Below are positions 35,303 to 42,142 of a stretch of DNA of 64,000 nucleotides, one piece after another (position 1 is the first letter of the stretch; every line of letters starts with the position of its first letter). The notes below the pieces were generated by a model, which searched no databases, had not been told where the DNA came from, and saw only the letters and a list, made by a program, of their open reading frames with translations. The position numbers were made by a program, and so were the translations under genes. Source of the stretch: CALRWV02 sp943371965 (lineage in GTDB: Bacteria > Bacteroidota > JABWAT01); the NCBI GenBank assembly GCA_943371965.1, contig CALRWV020000004.1, forward strand, positions 333,569 to 397,568, written 5' to 3'.

Positions 35303-37312
35303 TTATTTGTCTTTCAGAGTCATTACTTTATTTATTATTCGTTTTAGGTCATTGAATTTGTATGGTTTTGAAATAACATCAAAAACACCTTTTTTCAGCA
35401 GGTCGTACTTTGGAGATTTATCAAGATAACCGGAAGCAATAATAATTTTCATTTTGCTGTTTATTTCAAAGATTTTTTCGACAAATTCTTCTCCGCCCAT
35501 TCTAGGCATTCCGAGATCAGTAATTATTAAATCAATTTCAGCCTGTTTCTTTTTGAACAGATAGAGTGCATTGATCCCGTCATCTGATATAAAAACATGA
35601 TGACCAAGCAATCTCAGATATTCAATTAGGCTTTCTCTGATAACTTTTTCATCATCAACAACAAGAATATTCAGTTTTAATCTGCTTGTTTCATTGAATT
35701 GTGCATTTGTTTTTTTGTCTTCAATTGAAACAGATTCTGAACTTACTGTCGGAAGGAATATTGTGAAAGTGGTCCCCTTCAAATTCTCTGAATCAACAGA
35801 AATAAATCCGTGATGACTTTTGATTATTCCATGTACAATCGAAAGACCCAAACCTGTTCCTTTTCCTTTTTCTTTTGTTGTAAAAAAGGGGTCAAAAATT
35901 CGATTGATAATTTCCTTTGGAATTCCTGTACCGGTATCGGAAACTGAGAGTGCCACATATTCCTGTTTTGTTGCTTCAGGAAATAAATTGATAAGTTGTT
36001 TTTGACTGACATTTTTTTGTCTGAAAATCAGTTTTCCACCATTTGGCATCGCATCAGCAGCATTCAGTGAAAGATTCAATAAAACCTGATAAAGATGGCT
36101 GCCATCACCATTGATTATTCCGTTGGAAAGACAGGTTTCGGTTTCAATTGTTATGCTTTTTGGCAGAAAATGTGATATCATCTGCTGAACCTGAACTACG
36201 ATATGCGATAGGGAAATTGGTTTCAGCTCAATCAGTTCAGGTCTTGAGAATAAAAGCAGCTGTTTTGCTATGGAAGCACCTTTTTCTGATGCATCAAGTA
36301 TCCGGTCAGCAAATTTGGAAACTTTAGGATCATTTTCGGTATGCATTTTTATAAGTTCTGCGGTCCCCATAATCATTGCCAGAAGATTGTTGAAATCATG
36401 CGCAATTCCACCTGCAATGGTTCCTATACTTTCCATTTTTTGTGCCTGGATCAGTTGAAACTCCAGTGATTTTCTTCTAGTTATATCCGCAACTCTTACC
36501 AGTTCAAACCAATCATCTTTTATTTTCAATCTTTTGATTGAAATACTTCCCCAAAAAGTATTCTTTTTTTGAGTAATATACTCAATTTCAGATGTCCAGA
36601 AATTGGATTCGTCCAGTGATTTGTTCAAATTATCAAAATCATCTTTTTCCCATGGAATTTTATGAAAATGAGGTCCGAATTTTCCAACAAATTCCTTTTC
36701 ATCTTTCATTTCAAATAATTCGGCAGCTTTTTTATTAACCTGCAGAATGTTTTTGGGAGTAACTGTAGTTAAAAACAAAGCATCAGGTGATTCATCAAAC
36801 ATAGCCCTTAGTAATGCTTCATTGTGGATGCGGACTTCTTCCAATTTGCTTTTTTCAGAAATATCCTGAGCAGTTCCCATGAGTTTTGTGATTTCGCCAA
36901 ATGAATCACGGATGGCTTCTCCAACTGCAGAAATTGTCTTCTCAGTACCATTTAGGGTAATAATTCTATGTTCAAGATTATATGGAGTGCCTTCTTTAAT
37001 GCATCTTTCAACTGATTCCTGAACACGTTGAAAATCAGCCCAGTGAATCCTCTCAAGATAATCCTTGGGCAATAAAGGATGAATGAATTTATCAATTTCA
37101 AAAATATCATAAAGATTGTTGGACCATAAAACCGTGTCTGATTTTAAATCCCATTCCCAGGATCCCATTTTTAATAGTTTTTGGGTTGATTCCAATAGGT
37201 CTTTATTTTGTAATGAATTACTTTCAGAATAGGGGAAAAAAGCATCCTTTTTAAGTGATGGCTTTATGACCGCCATTCGACCTTTTTTCTTTTCCAGTAA
37301 TTTTGTAGTCAT
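35303..37312 (-). CDS. Cytosolic PAS-PAS hybrid histidine kinase with receiver domain
   Basis: The product has 669 residues with no membrane segment. Order: PAS (about 45-155, MGSWEWDLKSDTVLWSNNLYDIF, ending GTAQDISEK), second PAS (about 165-290), HisKA of the AHDFNN subtype with H305 (GGIAHDFNNLLAMIMG), HATPase_c (NLSLNAADAMPNGG, DTGTGIP, GTGLGLSIVHG) and a C-terminal receiver (about 545-665) with DD in NILVVDDE, phospho-acceptor D599 (IITDLGMPRMGG) and the conserved lysine in SKPYK. The AHDFNN subtype often pairs with NtrC-like regulators, but none is adjacent. Divergent to the first GH5 gene across a 340-bp gap. Confidence 0.95.
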   Translation of the reverse strand: MTTKLLEKKKGRMAVIKPSLKKDAFFPYSESNSLQNKDLLESTQKLLKMGSWEWDLKSDTVLWSNNLYDIFEIDKFIHPLLPKDYLERIHWADFQRVQESVERCIKEGTPYNLEHRIITLNGTEKTISAVGEAIRDSFGEITKLMGTAQDISEKSKLEEVRIHNEALLRAMFDESPDALFLTTVTPKNILQVNKKAAELFEMKDEKEFVGKFGPHFHKIPWEKDDFDNLNKSLDESNFWTSEIEYITQKKNTFWGSISIKRLKIKDDWFELVRVADITRRKSLEFQLIQAQKMESIGTIAGGIAHDFNNLLAMIMGTAELIKMHTENDPKVSKFADRILDASEKGASIAKQLLLFSRPELIELKPISLSHIVVQVQQMISHFLPKSITIETETCLSNGIINGDGSHLYQVLLNLSLNAADAMPNGGKLIFRQKNVSQKQLINLFPEATKQEYVALSVSDTGTGIPKEIINRIFDPFFTTKEKGKGTGLGLSIVHGIIKSHHGFISVDSENLKGTTFTIFLPTVSSESVSIEDKKTNAQFNETSRLKLNILVVDDEKVIRESLIEYLRLLGHHVFISDDGINALYLFKKKQAEIDLIITDLGMPRMGGEEFVEKIFEINSKMKIIIASGYLDKSPKYDLLKKGVFDVISKPYKFNDLKRIINKVMTLKDK

Positions 37313-37444
37313 TGTTATTTTCAGCGCATCATTTGATAAAAATGAGCATTAAGTATTTATTTATTAATATTTTAAATCAGATATAAGACCTAAATTATGG
37401 TTTGTTTTTCAGGTATAAAAGTAGAAGAATATATACTATTTTGA

Positions 37445-37464
37445 TATACCATGATCATGGTATA
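37445..37464. promoter_or_regulatory. Perfect 20-bp palindrome, candidate operator
   Basis: TATACCATGATCATGGTATA is its own reverse complement, lying between the divergent hybrid kinase gene (start 37312) and the GH5 gene (start 37655). A shorter palindrome CTGAAT-CAA-ATTCAG is at 37506-37520. The position between divergent promoters suits a dimeric regulator site; no regulator is identified. The remainder of 37313-37654 shows no gene. Confidence 0.45.
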
Positions 37465-37654
37465 ATTACAACCGAGTGATTGGTCAAGAAAAATAAAGTT
37501 TTAAACTGAATCAAATTCAGTATTCAATTATAAAGGTTGGCAAATACTTCATCATAAGTTAATGAGCTGTAATAAAGGTATTTTGTATTTTTATGTTATT
37601 GAAAGTAAAATTTTTAATTAGAGTTAACTCTGTTCTTCAATTTAAATGAATCAT

Positions 37655-39613
37655 ATGAAATTAAAAATGTATTTTGTGCTGTTTTTGGGGTTATTCTGTA
37701 ACCAGAGTTTCTCTCAAAATTATCTCCCATTTAACCGTGGAATAAATCTAACAAATTGGTTTCAGACCGATACCAGTCATATCTCATTCGGAAAATATGA
37801 TATCACAGATTTTGCACAAATTAAATCATTGGGAGTTGACGCCATTCGTCTTCCAGTAGATTTAAAAGCTATGACAGGACCGGCACCCGATTATAAGGTC
37901 AGTCCAACCTTTCTTTTTTTTATGGATTATGTGGCACATTGGGCCGATTCACTGGGAATTTATTTGATTCTGGATAATCACAATTTTGACCCCGCAGTAA
38001 ATACGTTGCCGGGTGTGATCAGTTGGATGAAACCGGCGTGGCAGCAGATTGCAACCCATTATCTCGGAAAATATCCGAAAATGTATTTTGAGATTTTGAA
38101 TGAACCGCATGGAATCAGTTATGATATCTGGAATGTGGTTCAGAATTCAACCGTTTCCGGAATCCGTGCAATCGATGCTGACAGGATTATTGTTGTTGGC
38201 GGTGTTGATTTTAACAGCATCAATAAATTGAATCAGATAACAGTTTCATCCGACAAAAAATTGATCTACACCTTTCACTTTTACGATCCGTTTTTATTTA
38301 CCCATCAGGGTGCGAGTTGGGCAAGTCCTTCACTTGAATCTTTGTCGGGAATGCCGTTTCCTTATGATGTAAACAAAATGCCGGCTTTACCGGCGGTTTA
38401 CAACGGAACCTGGATTCAATCCTCTTACAACGATTATAAAAATCAGGGAACCGAGTCGAAAATAAATGAACAGATTGAAATTGCCAATACCTTCCGGAAA
38501 ACCCGAAAAGTACCTGTTTGGTGCGGTGAATTTGGTGTTTACATTCCCAACAGCCCCAATGATGAACGGACAAACTGGTACCGGATTGTTAGACAAAAGC
38601 TCGAATCCGACTCCATTGCCTGGACGATTTGGGACTATCAGGGTGGATTTGGACTTTTCAAAAAAGATACCAAAGAACGGTTTGATTATGATTTGAATTT
38701 ACCGGTTGTTGATGCGTTGGGTTTTACTTCTCCGGCACAACTTCCCGATATAAAAAAACCTGACAGTTCTCAAATAACCATTTATACCGATTGGGTTCAT
38801 AAAGGAATTACCAACGAAAGTTACTTAACCGCAGGTTCTTTCAATCTCCATTATACTCAAAATCCGGCATCAGGAAGGCACTCGGTTTTGCTTTCAAACA
38901 CCAATCAATATAACGGACTTCAATTCAAATTTTCTGAAATCAGAGATTTTACAAAACTGAAAGCCGACAATTATTATGTTGAACTTTCCATAAAAGGAAC
39001 CGCTGGAGTTGTTTCACTCGATCTCCGTTTTATTGATTCAAAAACGTCGGTTTCAGATCATCCATGGAGAAGCAGGGTTATTTTAAATTCATCAAAAGTT
39101 ACCTGGAACAATACGTGGCAAACCATTCAGATTCCGCTTAAATCTTTTGTGGAATCAGGTTCGTGGGATAACGCCTGGTTTAATCCGTCAGGTTTGTTTG
39201 ACTGGTCTTCAATTGAACGACTGGAGATAATTCCTGAAGATCAAAGTCTAACAGGTCAAACTGTTTTTGTTGATAATATCAGAATCACAAAAAAACCGGC
39301 AGTCAATGTTGAAGAAAATGAACTGCTCCCCGAAAAATTTCAAATAAATTCCATTTACCCGAATCCGTTTAATCCTGAAACGAGAATTTCTGGAATCGTT
39401 CCAACCGGAAATGGACACTCTACTTTAACCGTCTTCAATCTTTTAGGACAATCAATCCGCAATCTTCCCATTACAGTTCAGGGAAATAATGAGTTTTCCT
39501 CAGTTTGGAATGGACGAAATGAGTTTGGAATCCCGGTTTCGAGCGGAATTTATCTGGTTCAGTTGAAACACGGATCAGCAGTTGAAACAAGACAGGTTGT
39601 TTTGTTGAAATAA
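37655..39613 (+). CDS. Secreted GH5 cellulase with carbohydrate-binding domain and sorting domain, paralogue 1
   Basis: The product has 652 residues. The start at 37655 is chosen because MKLK... aligns with the start of the paralogue at 42141; an ATG at 37646 adds three residues. Signal peptide, then a GH5 TIM barrel (about 22-365) opening FNRGINLTNWF. Acid/base E150 is in FEILNEPHG and nucleophile E292 in WCGEFGVY; the HFYDP and WTIWDYQ motifs are standard. A CBM11-like beta-sandwich follows (about 375-550, HKGITNESY...FVDNIRITKK), then the sorting domain (IYPNPFNPETRI ... GIYLVQLKHG). It hydrolyses beta-1,4-glucans or related glycans outside the cell. Confidence 0.93.
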   Translation: MKLKMYFVLFLGLFCNQSFSQNYLPFNRGINLTNWFQTDTSHISFGKYDITDFAQIKSLGVDAIRLPVDLKAMTGPAPDYKVSPTFLFFMDYVAHWADSLGIYLILDNHNFDPAVNTLPGVISWMKPAWQQIATHYLGKYPKMYFEILNEPHGISYDIWNVVQNSTVSGIRAIDADRIIVVGGVDFNSINKLNQITVSSDKKLIYTFHFYDPFLFTHQGASWASPSLESLSGMPFPYDVNKMPALPAVYNGTWIQSSYNDYKNQGTESKINEQIEIANTFRKTRKVPVWCGEFGVYIPNSPNDERTNWYRIVRQKLESDSIAWTIWDYQGGFGLFKKDTKERFDYDLNLPVVDALGFTSPAQLPDIKKPDSSQITIYTDWVHKGITNESYLTAGSFNLHYTQNPASGRHSVLLSNTNQYNGLQFKFSEIRDFTKLKADNYYVELSIKGTAGVVSLDLRFIDSKTSVSDHPWRSRVILNSSKVTWNNTWQTIQIPLKSFVESGSWDNAWFNPSGLFDWSSIERLEIIPEDQSLTGQTVFVDNIRITKKPAVNVEENELLPEKFQINSIYPNPFNPETRISGIVPTGNGHSTLTVFNLLGQSIRNLPITVQGNNEFSSVWNGRNEFGIPVSSGIYLVQLKHGSAVETRQVVLLK

Positions 39614-39651
39614 ATGATTCGAAAGACGAGAATCGACAATCGACAAATTCC

Positions 39652-39753
39652 AAACCTCAGAGGTCTGCGAGACCTCTGAGGTTTTTTTGTTCATCCCATC
39701 GAAATTGCAACTTTCGAAACCTGACAGGTCTCCGAGACCTGTCAGGTTTTTTC
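39652..39753. repeat. Two perfect-stem palindromes with T-tracts (AACCTGACAGGTCT family)
   Basis: At 39652-39684, AAACCTCAGAGGTCT, loop GCG, then the exact 15-bp complement and seven T. At 39717-39749, AAACCTGACAGGTCT, loop CCG, exact complement, then TTTTTTC. The two differ at matching positions in both arms, so pairing is kept. Either could terminate GH5 transcription. Confidence 0.7.
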
Positions 39754-39791
39754 ATTCATCTATCGAATTTCGGATTACTTGAGAAACAACC

Positions 39792-39871
39792 CACAAAATT
39801 CAGAAAATAATTACTTGTCAACCTGAAATAACTTACATTTGAACATTCAGATAAAATGAGGGAAATCAAAT
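39792..39871 (+). repeat. Orphan 80-bp leader, direct repeat copy A
   Basis: This copy is 77/80 identical to 42063-42142, the segment directly before and including the first two bases of the ATG of the second GH5 gene. It includes the ATGAGGG ribosome-site-like stretch. Here it is not followed by a start codon but by TAAGTTACC and a palindromic repeat. Confidence 0.8.
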
Positions 39872-39879
39872 AAGTTACC

Positions 39880-40005
39880 AAACCTCACAGGTCTCCAAGA
39901 CCTGTGAGGTTTACGGTGCAATTTGGACACTGGTTTTTGAACGAATTGAAAATTGAAAAGATTAGAGAAACCTGACAGGTCTTGGAGACCTGACAGGTCT
40001 TTTTT
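39880..40005. repeat. Two further AACCTNACAGGTCT palindromes
   Basis: At 39880-39912, AAACCTCACAGGTCT, loop CCA, then exact complement. At 39968-40000, AAACCTGACAGGTCT, loop TGG, then a right arm that has diverged to AGACCTGACAGGTCT, leaving a 6-bp inner stem. With 39652-39753 this makes four copies in 350 bp. The remaining bases up to 40094 show no gene. Confidence 0.65.
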
Positions 40006-40094
40006 GTTTTGTCTTCAGAATTATCGAAATTCAAATGATTTATTGTTAAGAAGTAATACTAATCGTAAATTTTATAAATTCATTTCTCTTTAGT

Positions 40095-41882
40095 ATGTCT
40101 ATGGTACTCAAAAAAGCATCTCTTTTGGCTTCTGCGCTTTTTGTTTCAATTCTTGTAATTCATGCACCGTCATTTGGACAAAACCATACTCTTCACGGTA
40201 CTATTCTTACTTTAAATACACAAAATACTGGTTCTGTTATTCCTTTTGTAAAGGTTGATGTAGACTCAGGGGCATTCATTACTCAAACGGACGCAAACGG
40301 AAATTATGTTCTTAATGATATTCCTGCAGGAACACATCATGTACGATTTACTAAAAAAGATTTTAAAGGATTTTACGAAAATATAGATCTTCAAGATAAT
40401 AAAACCTTCAATGTAAGTATGCCGTCAACAGTGCAAACAGTTCCACTCGGAACTGATAGTATTCGAGTAAACCAATTATTAGAACTATATAATTATAATA
40501 CCTTTAATGATAATCCTCAGTTTTGGCAAACGTATCCTCTTCGAGTAGCATTAACGGGTGCTGATAGTGCTGATTCTTTAATGTTTAAACAAGCACTTGG
40601 TGCAGGAACGGCTAATTGGCAAGATTCTCCTAATGGTAGTGTTGAAAGGATGATGGAAAGAAAATTATATGTCTTTACAGATTCACTAGACGCAACAAAA
40701 GTAGGGGGATATGTAGTAATCGCAAACGGACAAGGAAATTTATCGCAACATATTGTTTATGCCGTACCTAATGGTTTTTATCGTAAGGCTAGATCTCTGA
40801 TTCAGGATATCTCTTTTGTTGATGATTTAACTATTGCTACGTATCAGCATGAGGTTGCGGGTTGGGGTTTGGGTAAGCGAATTGTTGAATCGTTCACTAG
40901 TAATATGAATAATAATATGGTTATTAGTACGTGGTCTGTAATTGATAATGTTTTGTCTGTTGTTGTTGATAATTATCGTTCTGCTTTACTTCGTGGTGAT
41001 GCTGATAATCGTATTTTGCGTATGATTGATTATGTTGCACCGCAAGAGCTTGCTGCTCCGATTCTTAATGATTTGGTTGATGTTGTGAATTTTTATCCTG
41101 TTGCAACGTGGTCTAAGGTTTTTACGTCGGATAAGTATCAGTTAGAGCTTGCGACTAATGCTGAATTTACTGAAGGTGTTGAATTACTTGATGTCGATCG
41201 TGTTTCTAAAAAGTTAGATTCTATTCTTCCACTCAATAATTATTTTGTTCGCGTACGAGCAATAAACGATGTTGATACTAGTGCATGGAGTAATGTGCAA
41301 GAATTTGCAACAGCAACGATTGTTCCAGTTGAACTCACCTACTTTAAAGCATCAAGAATTAATGAAAATATCAAGTTTGATTGGGAAACAAAAACCGAAA
41401 CAAACAATTACGGATTTACAATTGAAAAGACCCCCCTCAATCCCCCCGTTAACGGAGGGAGGAAAGAAGAGTGGAACAAAATTGGTTTTGTTGAAGGGAA
41501 AGGAACAACAACAAACACTACAAACTATTCAACAATCCTAAAAGACCAAGACGGCGGAAAATACAGACTAAAACAAATCGATTTAGATGGTAATACAAGC
41601 TACAGTCAAGAATTAAAAATTGATGAATTTATAAATCAATTTGAACTGGTACAAAACTATCCGAACCCATTCAACAACAGCACAAATATCACTTACAAAA
41701 GTGCAGCAGAAGGCAAAGGAACACTCAGTATCTACAACCTTCTCGGTCAGCGTGTAGAAGAAAAAATAATTGAACTTAAATCCGGAACAAACACCTATCA
41801 CTACACAAGTACATTATCAAGCGGTATTTATATATACAGAATCAACTCAAGTCAGTCAAAAATGATGACCATTATGAAGTAG
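40095..41882 (+). CDS. Chimeric secreted protein with regulatory-like beta domain and sorting domain
   Basis: The product has 595 residues. Signal peptide to APSFGQ, then a carboxypeptidase-regulatory-like beta sandwich (about 32-115; TQTDANGNYVLNDIPAGTHHVRFTKKDF). A middle domain follows (about 120-330) with VDDLTIATYQHEVAGWGLGKRI, unrecognised and possibly a degenerate HE-type protease. Next come an Fn3-like segment (about 335-415, FVRVRAINDVDTSAWSN), the ETNNYGFTIEK module (about 425-510) and the sorting domain NYPNPFNNSTNI...SGIYIYRI. The first 1.2 kb uses many T-ending codons (CGT, GTT, GAT runs) and looks unlike the rest and the neighbours. It is bracketed by 80-bp direct repeats and palindromes. 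A repeat sequence lies in-frame at 41430-41465. Confidence 0.85.
   Translation: MSMVLKKASLLASALFVSILVIHAPSFGQNHTLHGTILTLNTQNTGSVIPFVKVDVDSGAFITQTDANGNYVLNDIPAGTHHVRFTKKDFKGFYENIDLQDNKTFNVSMPSTVQTVPLGTDSIRVNQLLELYNYNTFNDNPQFWQTYPLRVALTGADSADSLMFKQALGAGTANWQDSPNGSVERMMERKLYVFTDSLDATKVGGYVVIANGQGNLSQHIVYAVPNGFYRKARSLIQDISFVDDLTIATYQHEVAGWGLGKRIVESFTSNMNNNMVISTWSVIDNVLSVVVDNYRSALLRGDADNRILRMIDYVAPQELAAPILNDLVDVVNFYPVATWSKVFTSDKYQLELATNAEFTEGVELLDVDRVSKKLDSILPLNNYFVRVRAINDVDTSAWSNVQEFATATIVPVELTYFKASRINENIKFDWETKTETNNYGFTIEKTPLNPPVNGGRKEEWNKIGFVEGKGTTTNTTNYSTILKDQDGGKYRLKQIDLDGNTSYSQELKIDEFINQFELVQNYPNPFNNSTNITYKSAAEGKGTLSIYNLLGQRVEEKIIELKSGTNTYHYTSTLSSGIYIYRINSSQSKMMTIMK
41430..41465. repeat. In-frame CCCCCTCAATCCCCCCGTTAAC repeat inside coding sequence
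   Basis: The DNA core CCCCCCGTTAACGGAGGG is palindromic and belongs to the CCCTCTCC/CCCTCCCC family seen at 3775-3811 and 20010-20047. It encodes TPLNPPVNGGRK (residues 446-457) between NYGFTIEK and EEWNKIGFVEGKG. Confidence 0.65.
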
Positions 41883-41906
41883 GTAAGTAATTAAATGCAA
41901 CTTTCC

Positions 41907-41946
41907 AAACCTCAGAGGTCTGCGAGACCTCTGAGGTTTTTTTTTA
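41907..41946 (+). terminator. Palindrome with T-tract after the chimeric gene
   Basis: AAACCTCAGAGGTCT, loop GCG and the exact 15-bp complement are followed by eight or more T. The arms are identical to those at 39652-39684. It acts as, or mimics, an intrinsic terminator. Confidence 0.7.
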
Positions 41947-41948
41947 TT

Positions 41949-42058
41949 TTGTCATCCTCACGAACGTGGGGATCCATTTTCTAAAAGTTTAATCCGAACC
42001 ACATACATGGATTCCCGTTTTTCCCTTAGGGATGCCTAAGGCACACGGGAATGACATT
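41949..42058. repeat. Dispersed GTCATCCTC...GGGGATCCATTT...GGGAATGACA repeat
   Basis: It begins TGTCATCCTCACGAACGTGGGGATCC and ends CACACGGGAATGACAT, so its ends are inverted to each other (TGTCAT / ATGACA). It is related to 885-1013. Confidence 0.6.
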
Positions 42059-42062
42059 ATTT

Positions 42063-42142
42063 CACAAAATTCAGAAAATAATTATTTGTCAACCTGAAAT
42101 AACTTACATTTGAACATTCAGATAAAATGAGGGATTTCAAAT
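42063..42142 (+). repeat. 80-bp leader of GH5 paralogue 2, direct repeat copy B
   Basis: This is the functional copy, ending at the start codon at 42141 and containing ATGAGGG about 10 bp before it as probable ribosome site. It is 77/80 identical to 39792-39871, 2271 bp upstream in the same orientation. It presumably holds the GH5 promoter or part of the leader. Confidence 0.8.

Noticed and set aside
35129..35347. 72-codon plus-strand frame
   Set aside because: Spans an inverted repeat and the antisense of the hybrid kinase 3' end; composition not protein-like.
39652..40005. Possible CRISPR array
   Set aside because: The repeats are self-complementary, unevenly spaced (65, 163 and 88 bp between starts), of varying sequence and one carries decay; no spacers of constant length and no cas genes.
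40860..40910. HEVAGWGLGKR as a zinc metalloprotease active site
   Set aside because: Only HE is present; the second His of HExxH is missing, so I do not call a protease.
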